A stretch of DNA of 64,000 nucleotides from Shewanella donghaensis (GTDB taxonomy: Bacteria; Pseudomonadota; Gammaproteobacteria; Enterobacterales; Shewanellaceae), in NCBI RefSeq assembly GCF_007567505.1, contig NZ_CP041783.1:1550001-1614000 (forward strand), read 5' to 3'. Below are positions 44,512-55,403 of this stretch, in pieces. A program made the translations under genes and the position numbers. The notes beneath the pieces were generated by a model. That model did not search any database, had not been told where the DNA came from, and worked only from the letters and a program-made list of their open reading frames with translations. Position 1 is the stretch's first letter; the number at the start of each line of letters is the position of its first letter.

Positions 44512-45531
44512 CTAATCTTGTATTTTCTTCTCAATCGTTTTTACACGGCTGAATAATTCATCTAAATGACGGAAACGCACGGTGTTACGACGCCATGTTT
44601 TATTTTCCATTGCAATTGTAGCAGATGAATACAAACCTGGTTTACGTATTTCGCTGGTTATATTGGTACTACCAGATACATGGGTGCCATCGATAATCTT
44701 TAAATGGCCTGAAACACCACATCCGCCGCCAAAAATGCAATACTTTCCAATAATGGTACTACCAGCTATAAATGTTGTTCCAGCTATTGCTGTATTCTGT
44801 CCAATTTCACAATTGTGGGCAATTTGAACTTGATTATCAATGATAACGCCGTCATCTATCTTGGTATGCGATAAAGCGCCACGGTCGATAGTAGTATTAG
44901 CGCCAATTTCAACATTGTCTCCAATACGAACACCACCCGTTTGTGGGATTTTAATCCAATTGCCGCGTTCGTTAGCATAACCAAAACCATCAGAACCAAT
45001 TATACAACCAGAATGAAAAATACAATCCTGACCAACAACGACATCATAATAGAAGGTCACATTGGCTTTTAAACATGTACCAGAGCCAATGATAGATTGC
45101 TCACCAACAACGCTACCTGCGCCAATTTGCACATTATTACCAATAATAACATTAGCATCAATAACGGCATTAGCGCCTATAGCGACGTTTTCACCTAGCT
45201 GGGCTGAAGGATCTATTTGTGCAGAAGGATGAATGCCAGTAGTCACTTTAGGAGTGGTATCTAAAAGTTGAGCTACGCGCGCAAATCCAACATAAGGGTC
45301 TTTCAATACTAAAGCGTTACCAATGTAATCTTTAGCATCTTTTTCACTCAATAACACCGCACCAGCTTGAGAACTCTCAAGCTGTGCGCGATATTTACTA
45401 TTGGCTAAAAAAGAAAGTTGATCTGAGGTCGCATCTTCTAAAGTCGCCACACTGGTAATAACCAAAGTATCGTCACCTTTAATCGATGCCCCCAACAGCT
45501 GACCAAGCTCTTTTAAAGTCACAGTTTTCAT
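44512..45531 (-). CDS. lpxD: UDP-3-O-acylglucosamine N-acyltransferase
   Basis: 339 residues, E. coli has 341. A UDP-binding N-terminal domain (~1-100) is followed by a long hexapeptide beta-helix (IGENVAIGANAVID-type repeats) and a C-terminal helix. The catalytic His lies in QVQIAHNCEIG. It adds the second 3-hydroxyacyl chain in lipid A synthesis. Its ATG overlaps the skp stop by one base (TAATG). Confidence 0.97.
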   Translation of the reverse strand: MKTVTLKELGQLLGASIKGDDTLVITSVATLEDATSDQLSFLANSKYRAQLESSQAGAVLLSEKDAKDYIGNALVLKDPYVGFARVAQLLDTTPKVTTGIHPSAQIDPSAQLGENVAIGANAVIDANVIIGNNVQIGAGSVVGEQSIIGSGTCLKANVTFYYDVVVGQDCIFHSGCIIGSDGFGYANERGNWIKIPQTGGVRIGDNVEIGANTTIDRGALSHTKIDDGVIIDNQVQIAHNCEIGQNTAIAGTTFIAGSTIIGKYCIFGGGCGVSGHLKIIDGTHVSGSTNITSEIRKPGLYSSATIAMENKTWRRNTVRFRHLDELFSRVKTIEKKIQD

Positions 45532-46037
45532 TAGTTGCCTTTACTTAACGCTTGGACAACTTTGTCGCTGATATCAGCTTCAGGCTTAACAAAAATTACA
45601 GCACCACGCTGAAGAACGATGTCATAAGACTCTTTCTCTGCGATTTTGTCGATTGCTTGCTGTACTTTTACAAGTAATTTATTTTGCTCTTCACCTTGAC
45701 GACGACGCATATCTTCATCAAGTGCTTTGCCTTTCAGTTGGAAATCTGACTTTAGTGATTCCATTGTACGTACAAGATCAGTCTTTTGACTTTCACTCAT
45801 TAATGCGCCATCACGTTGCTGTTTCTCAACAAGTGTACGCATTTCTTCTTGCATTTTTTGTACGTCAGCAACTCGATCACCAAACTCAGTCTTTAAAGAC
45901 TGTGATATTTGTTCGCGTTGTGGCAGTTGCTCAAATACTTCGCCCATATCAACCACTGCAATTTTTTCCGCATGTGCCATCATAGGTGCACTTAAAAATG
46001 CCAGTGTAACTAACGTGCGATTTAACATCTTTTTCAA
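45531..46037 (-). CDS. skp: Periplasmic chaperone Skp/OmpH
   Basis: 168 residues from a TTG at 46037, chosen because AAGGAG lies 6 bases before it and the product begins MKKMLNRTLVTLAFLSAPMMAHA, a clean signal peptide; E. coli Skp has 161. The ATG of the longer frame (46130) would overlap bamA and bury the signal. The mature part is the charged helical Skp domain (KIAVVDMGEVFEQ, then long coiled arms). It carries unfolded outer-membrane proteins to the BamA complex encoded just upstream. Confidence 0.93.
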   Translation of the reverse strand: MKKMLNRTLVTLAFLSAPMMAHAEKIAVVDMGEVFEQLPQREQISQSLKTEFGDRVADVQKMQEEMRTLVEKQQRDGALMSESQKTDLVRTMESLKSDFQLKGKALDEDMRRRQGEEQNKLLVKVQQAIDKIAEKESYDIVLQRGAVIFVKPEADISDKVVQALSKGN

Positions 46038-46083
46038 AATAGACTCCTTGTTATTATCAGCAAAACTTGCCGAGGATATTTTT

Positions 46084-48567
46084 TTAGAACGTTTTGCCAA
46101 TATTGAACGAAAATATTTCTGTTTCATCATCTTCGTACTCTTTAATCGGCCAAGCTAAACTAAACACCATAGGTCCCATCGGTGATAGCCATTGGACACT
46201 CATACCCCAAGAGGCACGGATCCGGCTCGGATCACTATAATCTTCCAATTTGTCAAACTCATCGGCTGGAAGATTTCTATACGAGTCATAGTCAAACTCG
46301 GTATCCCATACATTACCAGCATCAACGAAGAAACTAGTACGTACTGAATTTGAATAAGCCTCATCCAAGAAAGGCACAGGAACGATCATTTCCATACTTG
46401 CGGTAGCGATTGCGTTACCACCAATAGAACGACCAGAACTCACTTGAACTCGGTTTGGATCACCCGGTAATGAACAGCTGTCACCAGCAGGATCCGGTGA
46501 GCAGGGTTCGCTACCACGGTATAAATAGAACGAACGAGGACCTACAGAATTCGACTTAAAGCCACGTAATGAGCTACTACCGCCAGAGTAATAGTTTTCC
46601 CAGAACGGTAGGATTTGATCATTATCATTAAACTGACCATAACCATTTGCATAACCTAATCGAGCTCTCGTTAGGAAAACGAAGCTATGATTGCGGGTTA
46701 ACGGTATATAAAAGCTGGTGTCTAAATCAGTTTTAAAATACTGTAAATCTGAACCAGGTATCGTCGCTTTAGTACTAAAACGCTGTGATGAACCATCTGT
46801 TGGGAAGGTACCTCGGTTTAAAGTACTACGAGACCAGCCACCATTAACTTCGAAGTTATCAAAAGCTAAATCAGCATTAGGATCGTCGGACTCACGGTAA
46901 ACATTGTAAAAGCGTAATGCCTGTTCGTAAGCTGAAATTTCAGAAATTTGGTTATGACGATAACCAATCCCGCCATTTAAACGGTTACTTTCGTTTATTG
47001 GGAAGCCTGAATTTACCGCAATACCATAGGAGTTATTTTTATAGCGTTCGAGGTTAGCCTCGTTAGCATCAAACTCACTCCAATAGACACTTCCGCCAAG
47101 ACTCACACCATCTTTGGTAAAATATGGGTCAGTATACGAGAGGTTAACATTCTTAGAATATTTATTGGTATTCAAACTGACGCCGGCTTGGTTACCCGTA
47201 CCGAGGAAGTTACTTTGCTGCACACCAAACTGTAAACTTAGTCCAGATTCAGTACCATAACCCACACCCGCATTGAATGAACCTGATGGTTGCTCTTTAA
47301 CATTAAAGGCAATATCAACGAGATCATCACTACCTGGAACTTGCACTGTTTCGGTATCAACAGTTTCAAAGTAACCTAAACGGTTAAGCAGTGTTTTTGA
47401 GTATTCAACTTGGCCTGAGTTTAGCCACGCACCTTCCATTTGACGAAGTTCACGACGCATAACTTCATCTTTAGTGACCGTGTTACCGGTAAAGTTAATT
47501 GAGCGCACATAAACACGCTTACCAGGATTAACGTTAATATTTAACGCAACCGTTTTGGTTTCATCGTCAATTTCAGGATAAGTTTTAACTTCAGGATATG
47601 CGTAACCGAAACGACCTAGATATTTACTGTACATTTCTTCGGTAAATGTCACATCACCGCCGTTGTACATATCGCCTTCTTTAATCGGCAAAATGGCTTT
47701 CATTAACTTTTCACGGCCCATAAGCTCGCCAGTTAAGTTAACTTCTTTAACCTTGTACTTTTCACCTTCATCAACATTGATGGTGATATACAGACCTTTG
47801 CGATCTGGTGTCATCGCCACTTGTGTTGATGTCACATCAAAGCGAATATAACCTTGGTTATGATAATAAGTTTTAACGGTTTCTAAATCGGCTTCAAGTT
47901 TTTGCTTTTGGTAACGACGTTCACCAAATAGATCCCACCATGCAACGTAATCTTTAAGCTCAAGCAATCCTATCAATTCAGAATCTGAAAAAACGGTATT
48001 ACCCACTACGTTGATTTGACGAATCTCAGCAGCTAAACCTTCGGTGAAATTGAATTTCAGCTCAACACGGTTACGAGGCAGATTAATAACTTCTGCTTCT
48101 ACTTTCGCGCCGTATTTACCTACACCATAATAGAAATCTTGCAAGCCTTTCTCAATGCCTGACAACATGGTTCTATCGAGTGATTCACCAATTTTAATGC
48201 CTGAGCCATCCAAACTTTCTTGGAGTTGCTCATCTTTGATATCTTTATTACCTTCAAAAGTAACCGCGCTAATAGTTGCACGCTCTTTTACGGCAACAAT
48301 TAGAATCCCATCATCATGACTGACATTGATGGTTTCGAAGTTAGTTGAGGCATACAAGCTTTTTATCGCTTGCTGTAATTTAACTTGATCTACAGTATCG
48401 CCCACTTTAACGGGCAAACTTAACAAGGCAGCACCAAGTGCAACTCGCTGTAAACCATCTATCTGGATGTCGGTCACTTCAAATGGTTGGAAAGTATCCG
48501 CCACACCATTGCCTGAAAATGACGCGCCGACTAAAATCATCGAGGCAAAAAGTTTATTCAATCTCAT
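46084..48567 (-). CDS. bamA: Outer-membrane protein assembly factor
   Basis: 827 residues. A signal peptide (~1-23) is followed by five POTRA domains (~25-430, e.g. FEVTDIQIDGLQRVALGAAL and VRSINFTGNTVTKDEVMRRE) and a C-terminal Omp85 barrel ending in a Phe (NIGKTF). The RGF motif of loop 6 is visible as SLRGFKSN. It inserts beta-barrel proteins into the outer membrane. Order rseP-bamA-skp is conserved. The two Cys in the SEPCSPDPAGDSCSLPGD loop also fit the conserved loop 6 pair. Confidence 0.98.
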   Translation of the reverse strand: MRLNKLFASMILVGASFSGNGVADTFQPFEVTDIQIDGLQRVALGAALLSLPVKVGDTVDQVKLQQAIKSLYASTNFETINVSHDDGILIVAVKERATISAVTFEGNKDIKDEQLQESLDGSGIKIGESLDRTMLSGIEKGLQDFYYGVGKYGAKVEAEVINLPRNRVELKFNFTEGLAAEIRQINVVGNTVFSDSELIGLLELKDYVAWWDLFGERRYQKQKLEADLETVKTYYHNQGYIRFDVTSTQVAMTPDRKGLYITINVDEGEKYKVKEVNLTGELMGREKLMKAILPIKEGDMYNGGDVTFTEEMYSKYLGRFGYAYPEVKTYPEIDDETKTVALNINVNPGKRVYVRSINFTGNTVTKDEVMRRELRQMEGAWLNSGQVEYSKTLLNRLGYFETVDTETVQVPGSDDLVDIAFNVKEQPSGSFNAGVGYGTESGLSLQFGVQQSNFLGTGNQAGVSLNTNKYSKNVNLSYTDPYFTKDGVSLGGSVYWSEFDANEANLERYKNNSYGIAVNSGFPINESNRLNGGIGYRHNQISEISAYEQALRFYNVYRESDDPNADLAFDNFEVNGGWSRSTLNRGTFPTDGSSQRFSTKATIPGSDLQYFKTDLDTSFYIPLTRNHSFVFLTRARLGYANGYGQFNDNDQILPFWENYYSGGSSSLRGFKSNSVGPRSFYLYRGSEPCSPDPAGDSCSLPGDPNRVQVSSGRSIGGNAIATASMEMIVPVPFLDEAYSNSVRTSFFVDAGNVWDTEFDYDSYRNLPADEFDKLEDYSDPSRIRASWGMSVQWLSPMGPMVFSLAWPIKEYEDDETEIFSFNIGKTF

Positions 48568-48597
48568 AGAGCACTTCTAATTATTTGTGTTCCCTGC

Positions 48598-49968
48598 TCA
48601 GAGTCTGGAAAAATCATTAAAGAGTGCAACACTCATCAATAACAGCAGCATAGCCGCACCAAACCTGAATCCTATGTCCTGTACCTTCTCTGGTACAGGC
48701 TTACCCGTAATCACTTCGATAAAGTAATACAGCAAGTGTCCCCCATCAAGTACTGGCAAAGGCATTAAATTAATAATCCCTAAGTTCACACTGATGAGTG
48801 CGATAAACCCAAGAAAGTACACAAATCCATAGTCAGCACTAGTACCAGCACCTTGAGCTATTGATATGGGACCACTTAGATTTTTCACCGACACATCGCC
48901 GGTAAATATTTTTCCAATCATCTTAAAACTGACAACGGTAAGTTGCCAAGTTTTATCAGCAGCTGCTGTAAAGGAATCTACTATGCCATACTCAAGCTGG
49001 AAGCGCATACTTTCAGGCCAATCAATTTGAGTAGGACTAACGCCAACAATACCAATGGTTTCACCAGCAGCATTCTTTTGTGCTTGTGGTGTAACATCAA
49101 GAGATATTTGTTGATTATCACGTAATACTTTTAACTGTACCGTTTTGTCGGCAGACTTTTGTATCACATCTACAAACTCATTCCAATCATGGTATTGGCT
49201 ACCATTGATAGCAATAATTTCATCCCCGACTTTCAAGCCTGCGATTTCAGCAGCACTACCTTTCGATACCAGTGCAATTGTTGGCTCAATACCTGGTCGA
49301 TAAAACCCTAAACCAAGAGCACTGATTGGCGATTCTTTATCCGGATCAAACTTCCACTGACGAATATCAATACTGTATGTTTTACCGACAGAGTTATTAG
49401 CAATATTTTCAGATAATGGTGCTAATGTAATTTCAACTTCGTCACCACCTATATGACTTACTAAAGCTAAATTTACTTCTTCCCAATTTCTCACTTTTTG
49501 GCCAGAAACAGCTAAGATTTGCATTGGCTGATCTATACTAATTTGAGCAGCGGGAGTATTTGGCTTAGTAGTGTCTATGACGGGTTTTAATGACGGCACA
49601 CCGATAATGTACATCAAATAAAGTGCGACGATTGCAAATAAAAAATTTGCGATTGGTCCTGCTGAAACGACAGCAATTCTTTGCCAAACCGTTTTACGAT
49701 TGAATGCCTGATCCTTTAATTCTTCAGGAACATCCTCTACTCGCTCATCTAGCATTTTGACATACCCGCCAAGCGGGATCATTGCTACAACGTATTCGGT
49801 ACCGTCTTGCCCGACTTTTCGCCAAATAGCTTTACCAAAACCAATAGAAAAACGTTCTACTTTGATGTCACAACGACGTGCCACCCAAAAATGTCCGTAT
49901 TCATGTGCTGTAATCAAAATACCTAATGCGACAATAAATGACCCTAGGTTCCAAAAAAAATCTAACAT
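48598..49968 (-). CDS. rseP: Site-2 intramembrane metalloprotease
   Basis: 456 residues (E. coli 450). The zinc motif HEYGH is at ~residues 23-27 within the first helix and LPVLDGGHL carries the third ligand near the C-terminus. Two PDZ domains lie between (e.g. GSAAEIAGLKVGDEIIAINGSQ). It cleaves RseA after DegS to release sigma-E in envelope stress. It sits 14 bp from dxr and 30 bp from bamA. Confidence 0.97.
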   Translation of the reverse strand: MLDFFWNLGSFIVALGILITAHEYGHFWVARRCDIKVERFSIGFGKAIWRKVGQDGTEYVVAMIPLGGYVKMLDERVEDVPEELKDQAFNRKTVWQRIAVVSAGPIANFLFAIVALYLMYIIGVPSLKPVIDTTKPNTPAAQISIDQPMQILAVSGQKVRNWEEVNLALVSHIGGDEVEITLAPLSENIANNSVGKTYSIDIRQWKFDPDKESPISALGLGFYRPGIEPTIALVSKGSAAEIAGLKVGDEIIAINGSQYHDWNEFVDVIQKSADKTVQLKVLRDNQQISLDVTPQAQKNAAGETIGIVGVSPTQIDWPESMRFQLEYGIVDSFTAAADKTWQLTVVSFKMIGKIFTGDVSVKNLSGPISIAQGAGTSADYGFVYFLGFIALISVNLGIINLMPLPVLDGGHLLYYFIEVITGKPVPEKVQDIGFRFGAAMLLLLMSVALFNDFSRL

Positions 49969-49982
49969 TGTTCTCCTATGAA

Positions 49983-51173
49983 CTAGTTAATTGATTTTAT
50001 TGCTTCATGTGCAATCGCACGTGCTTGTGCATCTAACTGTAAAATATCTTCAATCGTTGAAAGTGACGATTGCGGTACTTTTAATAAACAAGCTTCATTA
50101 ACTTTAGCAACATCTGTGAACTTAATTTGCTCTGATAAAAAGGCTGCTACAGCAACTTCATTAGCAGCATTGAGTACTGTTGTTGCTTCTTGTCCATTCT
50201 GACACGCTTGCATTGCAAGCCCTAAACAGGGAAAACGATTGAAGTCAGGTTCACAGAAGCTCAATTCTCGGACTTTGAAAAAGTCTAAAGGTTCAACTCC
50301 AGCGTTAATTCTTTCAGGGAAAGACATACAATGCGCAATTGGTGTACGCATATCAGGGTTACCCATTTGTGCAATGACAGAGCCATCTCGGTATTGGACC
50401 ATTGAATGGATAACACTTTGTGGGTGAATAACCACTTTTAATTGTTCTGGCTGAGTATTGAAAAGCCAGCGCGCTTCAATGAACTCTAAACCTTTATTCA
50501 TCATAGTGGCTGAATCAACTGAAATCTTCGGTCCCATAGACCAATTAGGGTGATTACACGCTTGAGCGGGAGTCATTGCATTTAGTGTAGTTAAATCTGA
50601 CGTTAAAAACGGACCACCTGAACCTGTCAGCAGAATATGCGAAATACCGGAAGCCGTTAAATCACAATGACCGAGATTAGCTTGTATTTCAGTAGGTAGA
50701 CATTGAAAAATCGCATTATGTTCGCTATCAACAGGCAGCAATGTTGCGCCACTTTGTTGTGTTGTCTGCATAAACAATTCGCCAGACATCACTAAAGCTT
50801 CTTTATTGGCTAATAATACCCTTTTGCCCGCTTTAACCGCTGCAAAGGTGGAGACTAAACCTGCAGCGCCAACAATGGCTGCCATAACAGTATCCACTTC
50901 AGACGCTGTTACGAGCCCTATCAAGGCTTCTTCACCCGTTGTTACTGTCGTAGTGATGCTAGCAGGTAATTGTGCTTTTAACGCTTTAGCGGCTGATTCA
51001 TCAACCATATGCGCATAGACAGGCTGATGCTCAACACATAATGCCAGCATTTTTTCAACACTTGAATTAGCAACAAGCCCATAAACTGAATATGCTTCAG
51101 AATTATGACTAATTACATTTAAGGTGCTTGAACCAATAGAGCCCGTAGCACCAAGAATCACCATATTTTGCAT
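49983..51173 (-). CDS. dxr: 1-deoxy-D-xylulose-5-phosphate reductoisomerase
   Basis: 396 residues (E. coli 398). The NADPH-binding loop [13 protein letters not shown] opens the protein. [23 protein letters not shown] and [17 protein letters not shown] are the conserved metal and substrate segments. It makes MEP, the committed step of non-mevalonate isoprenoid synthesis. It feeds UppS, encoded two genes upstream, with isoprenoid precursor. Four bp from cdsA. Confidence 0.98.
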   Translation of the reverse strand: MQNMVILGATGSIGSSTLNVISHNSEAYSVYGLVANSSVEKMLALCVEHQPVYAHMVDESAAKALKAQLPASITTTVTTGEEALIGLVTASEVDTVMAAIVGAAGLVSTFAAVKAGKRVLLANKEALVMSGELFMQTTQQSGATLLPVDSEHNAIFQCLPTEIQANLGHCDLTASGISHILLTGSGGPFLTSDLTTLNAMTPAQACNHPNWSMGPKISVDSATMMNKGLEFIEARWLFNTQPEQLKVVIHPQSVIHSMVQYRDGSVIAQMGNPDMRTPIAHCMSFPERINAGVEPLDFFKVRELSFCEPDFNRFPCLGLAMQACQNGQEATTVLNAANEVAVAAFLSEQIKFTDVAKVNEACLLKVPQSSLSTIEDILQLDAQARAIAHEAIKSIN

Positions 51174-51177
51174 TGCG

Positions 51178-52035
51178 TTAAATCCAGAATGCGAGATAAA
51201 TAAGAGCGAATATTGGTAACGCTGCAGTTAAGCTGTCCATTCGATCCAACACTCCGCCATGGCCAGGTAGAATCTTTCCAGAATCTTTAATGTTAGCCGC
51301 ACGTTTGAACATACTTTCAGATAAATCACCAAAAGCTGAGGCTAATGCAGTAATCAAGGTAACAACGATAACTAAACCAAGTTCTTGTTCTGGCGAATAA
51401 TACATAACCCCGAATGCCACAACCATAGTCGCTAACAAGCCACCAGCTAAACCTTCTAGGGTTTTATTAGGACTCACATTAGGCATTAATTTGCGTTTAC
51501 CAAATGCACGTCCTGCAAAATAAGCTCCTGTATCTGCAGCCCATACAATTAACATAACTAAAAAGACTAATGTGCCACCAAAGTAAGGATCAACATTACT
51601 GCTCATGGATTTGAGAGTGATCAATGCGATAAAACACGGAATGAGCGTTAATTGCCCAAACATAGACTTAAGCATCGGGCTGTCTTTCCATGCTGAAGCA
51701 CTTTTAGGATAAGTGACGACCAATATCGTACTCACGACCCACCAGAATGAGCCAATGGCAATAATAGAGACAAAAATGGGGTGTAACTGGCCTTTAAGCC
51801 ACATTGAATCGACCGGAACAAATATGTTAAGCGCTAATAAAATAACGGTGACAGTCGCGGTAAATGTCCATTGTGTCACTTTACAATCAGGGTCTATAAA
51901 GCTGCCCCACTCTTTTGCTCCAATCATAAAGACAGGGATTAATACCCAAGCAAAATACTCAGCAGGTAAGAAAAAAATGGCACCTATCACTAAAGGAAGT
52001 AACCATAATACCGTTATAATTCGTTGTTTTAACAA
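51178..52035 (-). CDS. cdsA: Phosphatidate cytidylyltransferase
   Basis: 285 residues with about eight membrane helices. The CDP-diglyceride synthase signature is near the C-terminus: [21 protein letters not shown] followed by DRMDS with the metal-binding acids. It makes CDP-diacylglycerol for all phospholipids. Lies between uppS (21 bp) and dxr in the conserved run. Confidence 0.97.
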   Translation of the reverse strand: MLKQRIITVLWLLPLVIGAIFFLPAEYFAWVLIPVFMIGAKEWGSFIDPDCKVTQWTFTATVTVILLALNIFVPVDSMWLKGQLHPIFVSIIAIGSFWWVVSTILVVTYPKSASAWKDSPMLKSMFGQLTLIPCFIALITLKSMSSNVDPYFGGTLVFLVMLIVWAADTGAYFAGRAFGKRKLMPNVSPNKTLEGLAGGLLATMVVAFGVMYYSPEQELGLVIVVTLITALASAFGDLSESMFKRAANIKDSGKILPGHGGVLDRMDSLTAALPIFALIYLAFWI

Positions 52036-52056
52036 AACTTAGCCTCTTAAATTTCT

Positions 52057-52881
52057 TTATATCGCACGGATTTCTTCAATTTGACTACCAGTCAAACCAA
52101 AGCGCCGTTGTCTACTGGCAAAAATAGCAAGTGCATCCCTGAACGCTTGCTCATTAAAATCTGGCCACAATGTCTCAGTAAAGACGAGCTCTGCATATGC
52201 GGCCTGCCATAAAATAAAATTACTTATGCGGTAATCACCGCCAGTTCTTATCATCAAATCAACTTCATTTTGCTCATGCATACATAAATGTTGATTTAGC
52301 GTCTCTTCAGTTATCTCGTCAGAGGTTAATTCACCTTGTGCAACTTTGTCAGCTAACTGTTGTGTCGCCTGCAAGATGTCCCAACGGCCACCGTAGTTAG
52401 CTGCAACATTGAGAACCAAACCGGTATTATCTGCTGTTTTTCGTTGTGCTTCATGGATCTGTTTTTGTAAACGAGCAGAAAAGCGGCTGATATCGCCAAT
52501 GATATTTAGTCTAACTTGATTATTATGCAGTAACTTGATTTCTCTTTGTAAAACAGAGAAAAATAATTCCATCAGTAAACTGACTTCTTTATCTGGTCGA
52601 CGCCAGTTTTCACTTGAAAAAGCAAATAACGTTAATGATTCAATGTCTAACTGACTTGCCACGCTGACAGCACGGCGCACAGCTTTAACACCCGCCTTGT
52701 GGCCGAACACTCTTGGTTTACCTTGTTGCTGAGCCCAGCGACCATTACCATCCATGATAATTGCGACATGTTTAGGTAGCGACTGTTTTACAACCTCAGA
52801 TAATTGCCCAGGCAATTGTTCTGAAGAATCTATATCGACACCTGTTTTAGTTTTTGGCTCAAATCCAACAGTGGATGACAT
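52057..52881 (-). CDS. uppS: Undecaprenyl diphosphate synthase
   Basis: 274 residues, ~20 more than E. coli because of an N-terminal polar extension before the conserved core [15 protein letters not shown], whose Asp is catalytic. [11 protein letters not shown] and [26 protein letters not shown] are the other cis-prenyltransferase motifs. It makes the C55 carrier used for peptidoglycan, O-antigen and the exopolysaccharide encoded elsewhere in this window. The true start could lie further inside. A terminator separates it from frr. Confidence 0.96.
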   Translation of the reverse strand: MSSTVGFEPKTKTGVDIDSSEQLPGQLSEVVKQSLPKHVAIIMDGNGRWAQQQGKPRVFGHKAGVKAVRRAVSVASQLDIESLTLFAFSSENWRRPDKEVSLLMELFFSVLQREIKLLHNNQVRLNIIGDISRFSARLQKQIHEAQRKTADNTGLVLNVAANYGGRWDILQATQQLADKVAQGELTSDEITEETLNQHLCMHEQNEVDLMIRTGGDYRISNFILWQAAYAELVFTETLWPDFNEQAFRDALAIFASRQRRFGLTGSQIEEIRAI

Positions 52882-52908
52882 CTATTACAACCCTTTCAAA
52901 TAGACAAA

Positions 52909-52935
52909 CGCCGTGTAGTATAACCTTACACGGCG
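52909..52935 (-). terminator. Terminator or attenuator after frr
   Basis: Perfect 9-bp stem CGCCGTGTA / TACACGGCG with a 9-base loop, followed on the reverse strand by TTTGTCTATTT. It lies between frr and uppS. Confidence 0.8.
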
Positions 52936-52964
52936 CTTTAACTCTAGCTTTGCTAGGGTGAGAA

Positions 52965-53522
52965 TTAGACTTCCATCAATTCTTTTTCTTTAACTGCTAA
53001 AATTCCATCAATATTCTTGATACTAGCATCAGTAAACTTCTGAATTTCATCTTCGCTGCGGCGAACATCGTCTTCAGTACATTCTTTTGCTTTTTCAAGT
53101 TTCTTGATTTCAGTGATCGCGTCACGGCGAACATTACGCACAGCGATACGACCGTTTTCAGCTTCACCACGTACAACTTTGATGAAATCTTTACGACGTT
53201 CTTCAGTCAATGCTGGTAACGGGATACGCATTGAGCTGCCAGCTGTCATCGGGTTTAAACCTAAGTCTGAACTCATGATCGCTTTCTCTACAGCTTGCAC
53301 CATAGTCGCATCAAATACTGTTACGTTTAATGTGCGAGAATCTTCAATACCGATGTTAGCAACTTGCTTGAGTGGCGTCATAGAACCGTAATAAGATACT
53401 TGAATTGAATCAAGTAAGCTTGGATGCGCACGGCCAGTACGGACTTTAGCCATTTGATTTTTAGTAGCTTCAACACATTTGCTCATACGATCTTGAGCAT
53501 CTTCTTTAATTGTATTAATCAC
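52965..53522 (-). CDS. frr: Ribosome recycling factor
   Basis: 185 residues from a GTG at 53522 with AAAAGGA upstream, exactly the E. coli length; the frame extends seven codons more but those are not family-like. [22 protein letters not shown] begins domain I, and [14 protein letters not shown] and [19 protein letters not shown] are diagnostic. With EF-G it splits ribosomes after termination. Confidence 0.97.
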   Translation of the reverse strand: MINTIKEDAQDRMSKCVEATKNQMAKVRTGRAHPSLLDSIQVSYYGSMTPLKQVANIGIEDSRTLNVTVFDATMVQAVEKAIMSSDLGLNPMTAGSSMRIPLPALTEERRKDFIKVVRGEAENGRIAVRNVRRDAITEIKKLEKAKECTEDDVRRSEDEIQKFTDASIKNIDGILAVKEKELMEV

Positions 53523-53631
53523 GTTAAATATCCTTTTGGTCACAAATGCTTACTACTTGAACGACACCTTGAAAATGGCACACAGTTTAATCCATGTCGA
53601 TATCCGTTCAAGTGAGTTTTTAAGTCTGATG

Positions 53632-54369
53632 TTAGCTTTCTTTTTTAGCGCTAATATACGTACCTTCAGCTTCACCCATGATAACACGGCGTAATGCACC
53701 CGGCTTATTCATGTTAAAGACTAAAATAGGCATATTGTGGTCACGAGCTAGCGTGAATGCCGCTAAATCCATAACCTTAAATTCATTTTCTAATACTTCG
53801 TTGAAACAAAGCGTGTCATATTTCACAGCTTCAGGATCTTTCATTGGATCGGCTGAATACACACCATCCACTTTTGTTCCTTTTAGTACAACTTCAGCTT
53901 CAATTTCGATACCGCGTAAACACGCTGCTGAATCAGTTGTACAAAATGGATTACCAGTACCAGCTGCAAAAATAACAACTCGACCTGATTTTAATAAACT
54001 AATTGCCTCAGCCCAGTTATAATCATCACACACACCTTTTAAAGGGATAGCTGACATTAAACGTGCATTGACATAGGCACGGTGCAGCGCATCGCGCATC
54101 GCAAGACCATTCATCACTGTCGCAAGCATACCCATATGGTCACCAACAACACGATTCATACCTGCTTGAGCTAAACCTTCACCACGAAATAGATTACCAC
54201 CACCAATTACAACCCCAACTTGAATGCCTAGTTCGACCAGTTCTTTGACTTCTTGAGCCATACGATCAAGAACTTTCGGGTCAATACCAAAGCCTTCTTC
54301 GCCCATTAAGGCTTCACCGCTTAATTTTAAAAGAACGCGTCTATACGCAGGTTTTGTATTGGTGCTCAT
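53632..54369 (-). CDS. pyrH: UMP kinase
   Basis: 245 residues, amino-acid-kinase fold. [20 protein letters not shown] near the start, [12 protein letters not shown] and [13 protein letters not shown] are conserved. It phosphorylates UMP to UDP as a hexamer, usually activated by GTP and inhibited by UTP. Encoded between tsf and frr in the standard order, after the tsf terminator. Confidence 0.98.
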   Translation of the reverse strand: MSTNTKPAYRRVLLKLSGEALMGEEGFGIDPKVLDRMAQEVKELVELGIQVGVVIGGGNLFRGEGLAQAGMNRVVGDHMGMLATVMNGLAMRDALHRAYVNARLMSAIPLKGVCDDYNWAEAISLLKSGRVVIFAAGTGNPFCTTDSAACLRGIEIEAEVVLKGTKVDGVYSADPMKDPEAVKYDTLCFNEVLENEFKVMDLAAFTLARDHNMPILVFNMNKPGALRRVIMGEAEGTYISAKKES

Positions 54370-54389
54370 AACTTTTTCCTAATTATAAC

Positions 54390-54415
54390 AAAACCGCAGC
54401 GGTTGCTGCGGTTTT
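54390..54415 (-). terminator. Terminator after tsf
   Basis: Stem AAAACCGCAGC / GCTGCGGTTTT with loop GGTT. On the reverse strand it is followed by TTTTGTTAT. It separates rpsB-tsf from pyrH. Confidence 0.88.
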
Positions 54416-54436
54416 AGGGTATGAAGAGATGTAAGA

Positions 54437-55288
54437 TTACGCTTGTTTAGTAGCGGCGATTTGTGCAGCAACTTCTGCAGCAAAATCTTCTTCTTTCTTC
54501 TGGATACCTTCACCAACTTCTAAACGAATGAAGTTAGAGACTGAAGCGCCTTTCTCTTTAAGAATAGCACCAACAGTTTTCTTAGGCTCCATGATGTAAG
54601 CTTGACCAGTAAGAGAGATCTCACCAGTAAACTTCTTCATACGGCCAACTACCATTTTCTCAGCAATCTCTGCAGGCTTGCCTTCGTTCATAGCGATTTC
54701 GATTTGAAGCTTTTGCTCTCTTGCTACTAGATCAGCAGGAACATCTTCAGGATGAACGAATTCAGGCTTAGAAGCAGCAACGTGCATTGCGATGTGCTTA
54801 AGTGTTTCAGCGTCAGCTTCACCCGTTACAACTACACCGATACGGTCGCCGTGACGGTAAGTCGCTTGAGTTTCGCCATTGATGTACTCAACGCGACGAA
54901 CGTTGATGTTTTCACCAATTTTAGTCACTAAAGCAACACGCGTTTCTTCAAACTGTGCTTTTAAGTCTTCGATAGACACTTTAGAAGCTGTAGCAGCTTC
55001 TAGTACTTCGTTAGCAAATGCTAAGAAGTTACCATCTTTAGCAACGAAATCTGTTTGGCAGTTAACTTCTAATAACGCAGTGAAACCTTCACCTTGCTTG
55101 ATTAGAATAGTACCTTCAGCAGCAATGTTACCCGCTTTTTTAGCAGCTTTTGCAGCACCGCTCTTACGCATATTATCAATCGCAAGCTCGATGTCACCGT
55201 CGGTTTCAGTCAATGCTTTTTTACAGTCCATCATGCCAGCGCCAGTGCGGTCACGAAGTTCTTTAACTTGGGCAGCAGTAATTGCCAT
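54437..55288 (-). CDS. tsf: Elongation factor Ts
   Basis: 283 residues, the E. coli length. The N-terminal UBA-like helix pair [22 protein letters not shown] and the core [10 protein letters not shown] (the EF-Tu-contacting TDFV) are clear. It exchanges GDP for GTP on EF-Tu. It follows rpsB after an intergenic hairpin, the usual rpsB-tsf operon with reduced read-through. Confidence 0.98.
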   Translation of the reverse strand: MAITAAQVKELRDRTGAGMMDCKKALTETDGDIELAIDNMRKSGAAKAAKKAGNIAAEGTILIKQGEGFTALLEVNCQTDFVAKDGNFLAFANEVLEAATASKVSIEDLKAQFEETRVALVTKIGENINVRRVEYINGETQATYRHGDRIGVVVTGEADAETLKHIAMHVAASKPEFVHPEDVPADLVAREQKLQIEIAMNEGKPAEIAEKMVVGRMKKFTGEISLTGQAYIMEPKKTVGAILKEKGASVSNFIRLEVGEGIQKKEEDFAAEVAAQIAATKQA

Positions 55289-55329
55289 TGTTAAGTCCTC
55301 AAATTTAATTCGTTTAATATTCTTCTATA

Positions 55330-55355
55330 AAACAGGGGCCAGAAGGCCCCTGTTT
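55330..55355 (-). terminator. Intergenic terminator/attenuator between rpsB and tsf
   Basis: Perfect 11-bp stem AAACAGGGGCC / GGCCCCTGTTT with a 4-base loop, followed on the reverse strand by a short T-run and AT. Probably partial, as tsf needs read-through. Confidence 0.85.
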
Positions 55356-55403
55356 CACCAATCAGTTATTGGCAATAAGGGAGATGGTTAACCATCAACC
55401 TTA

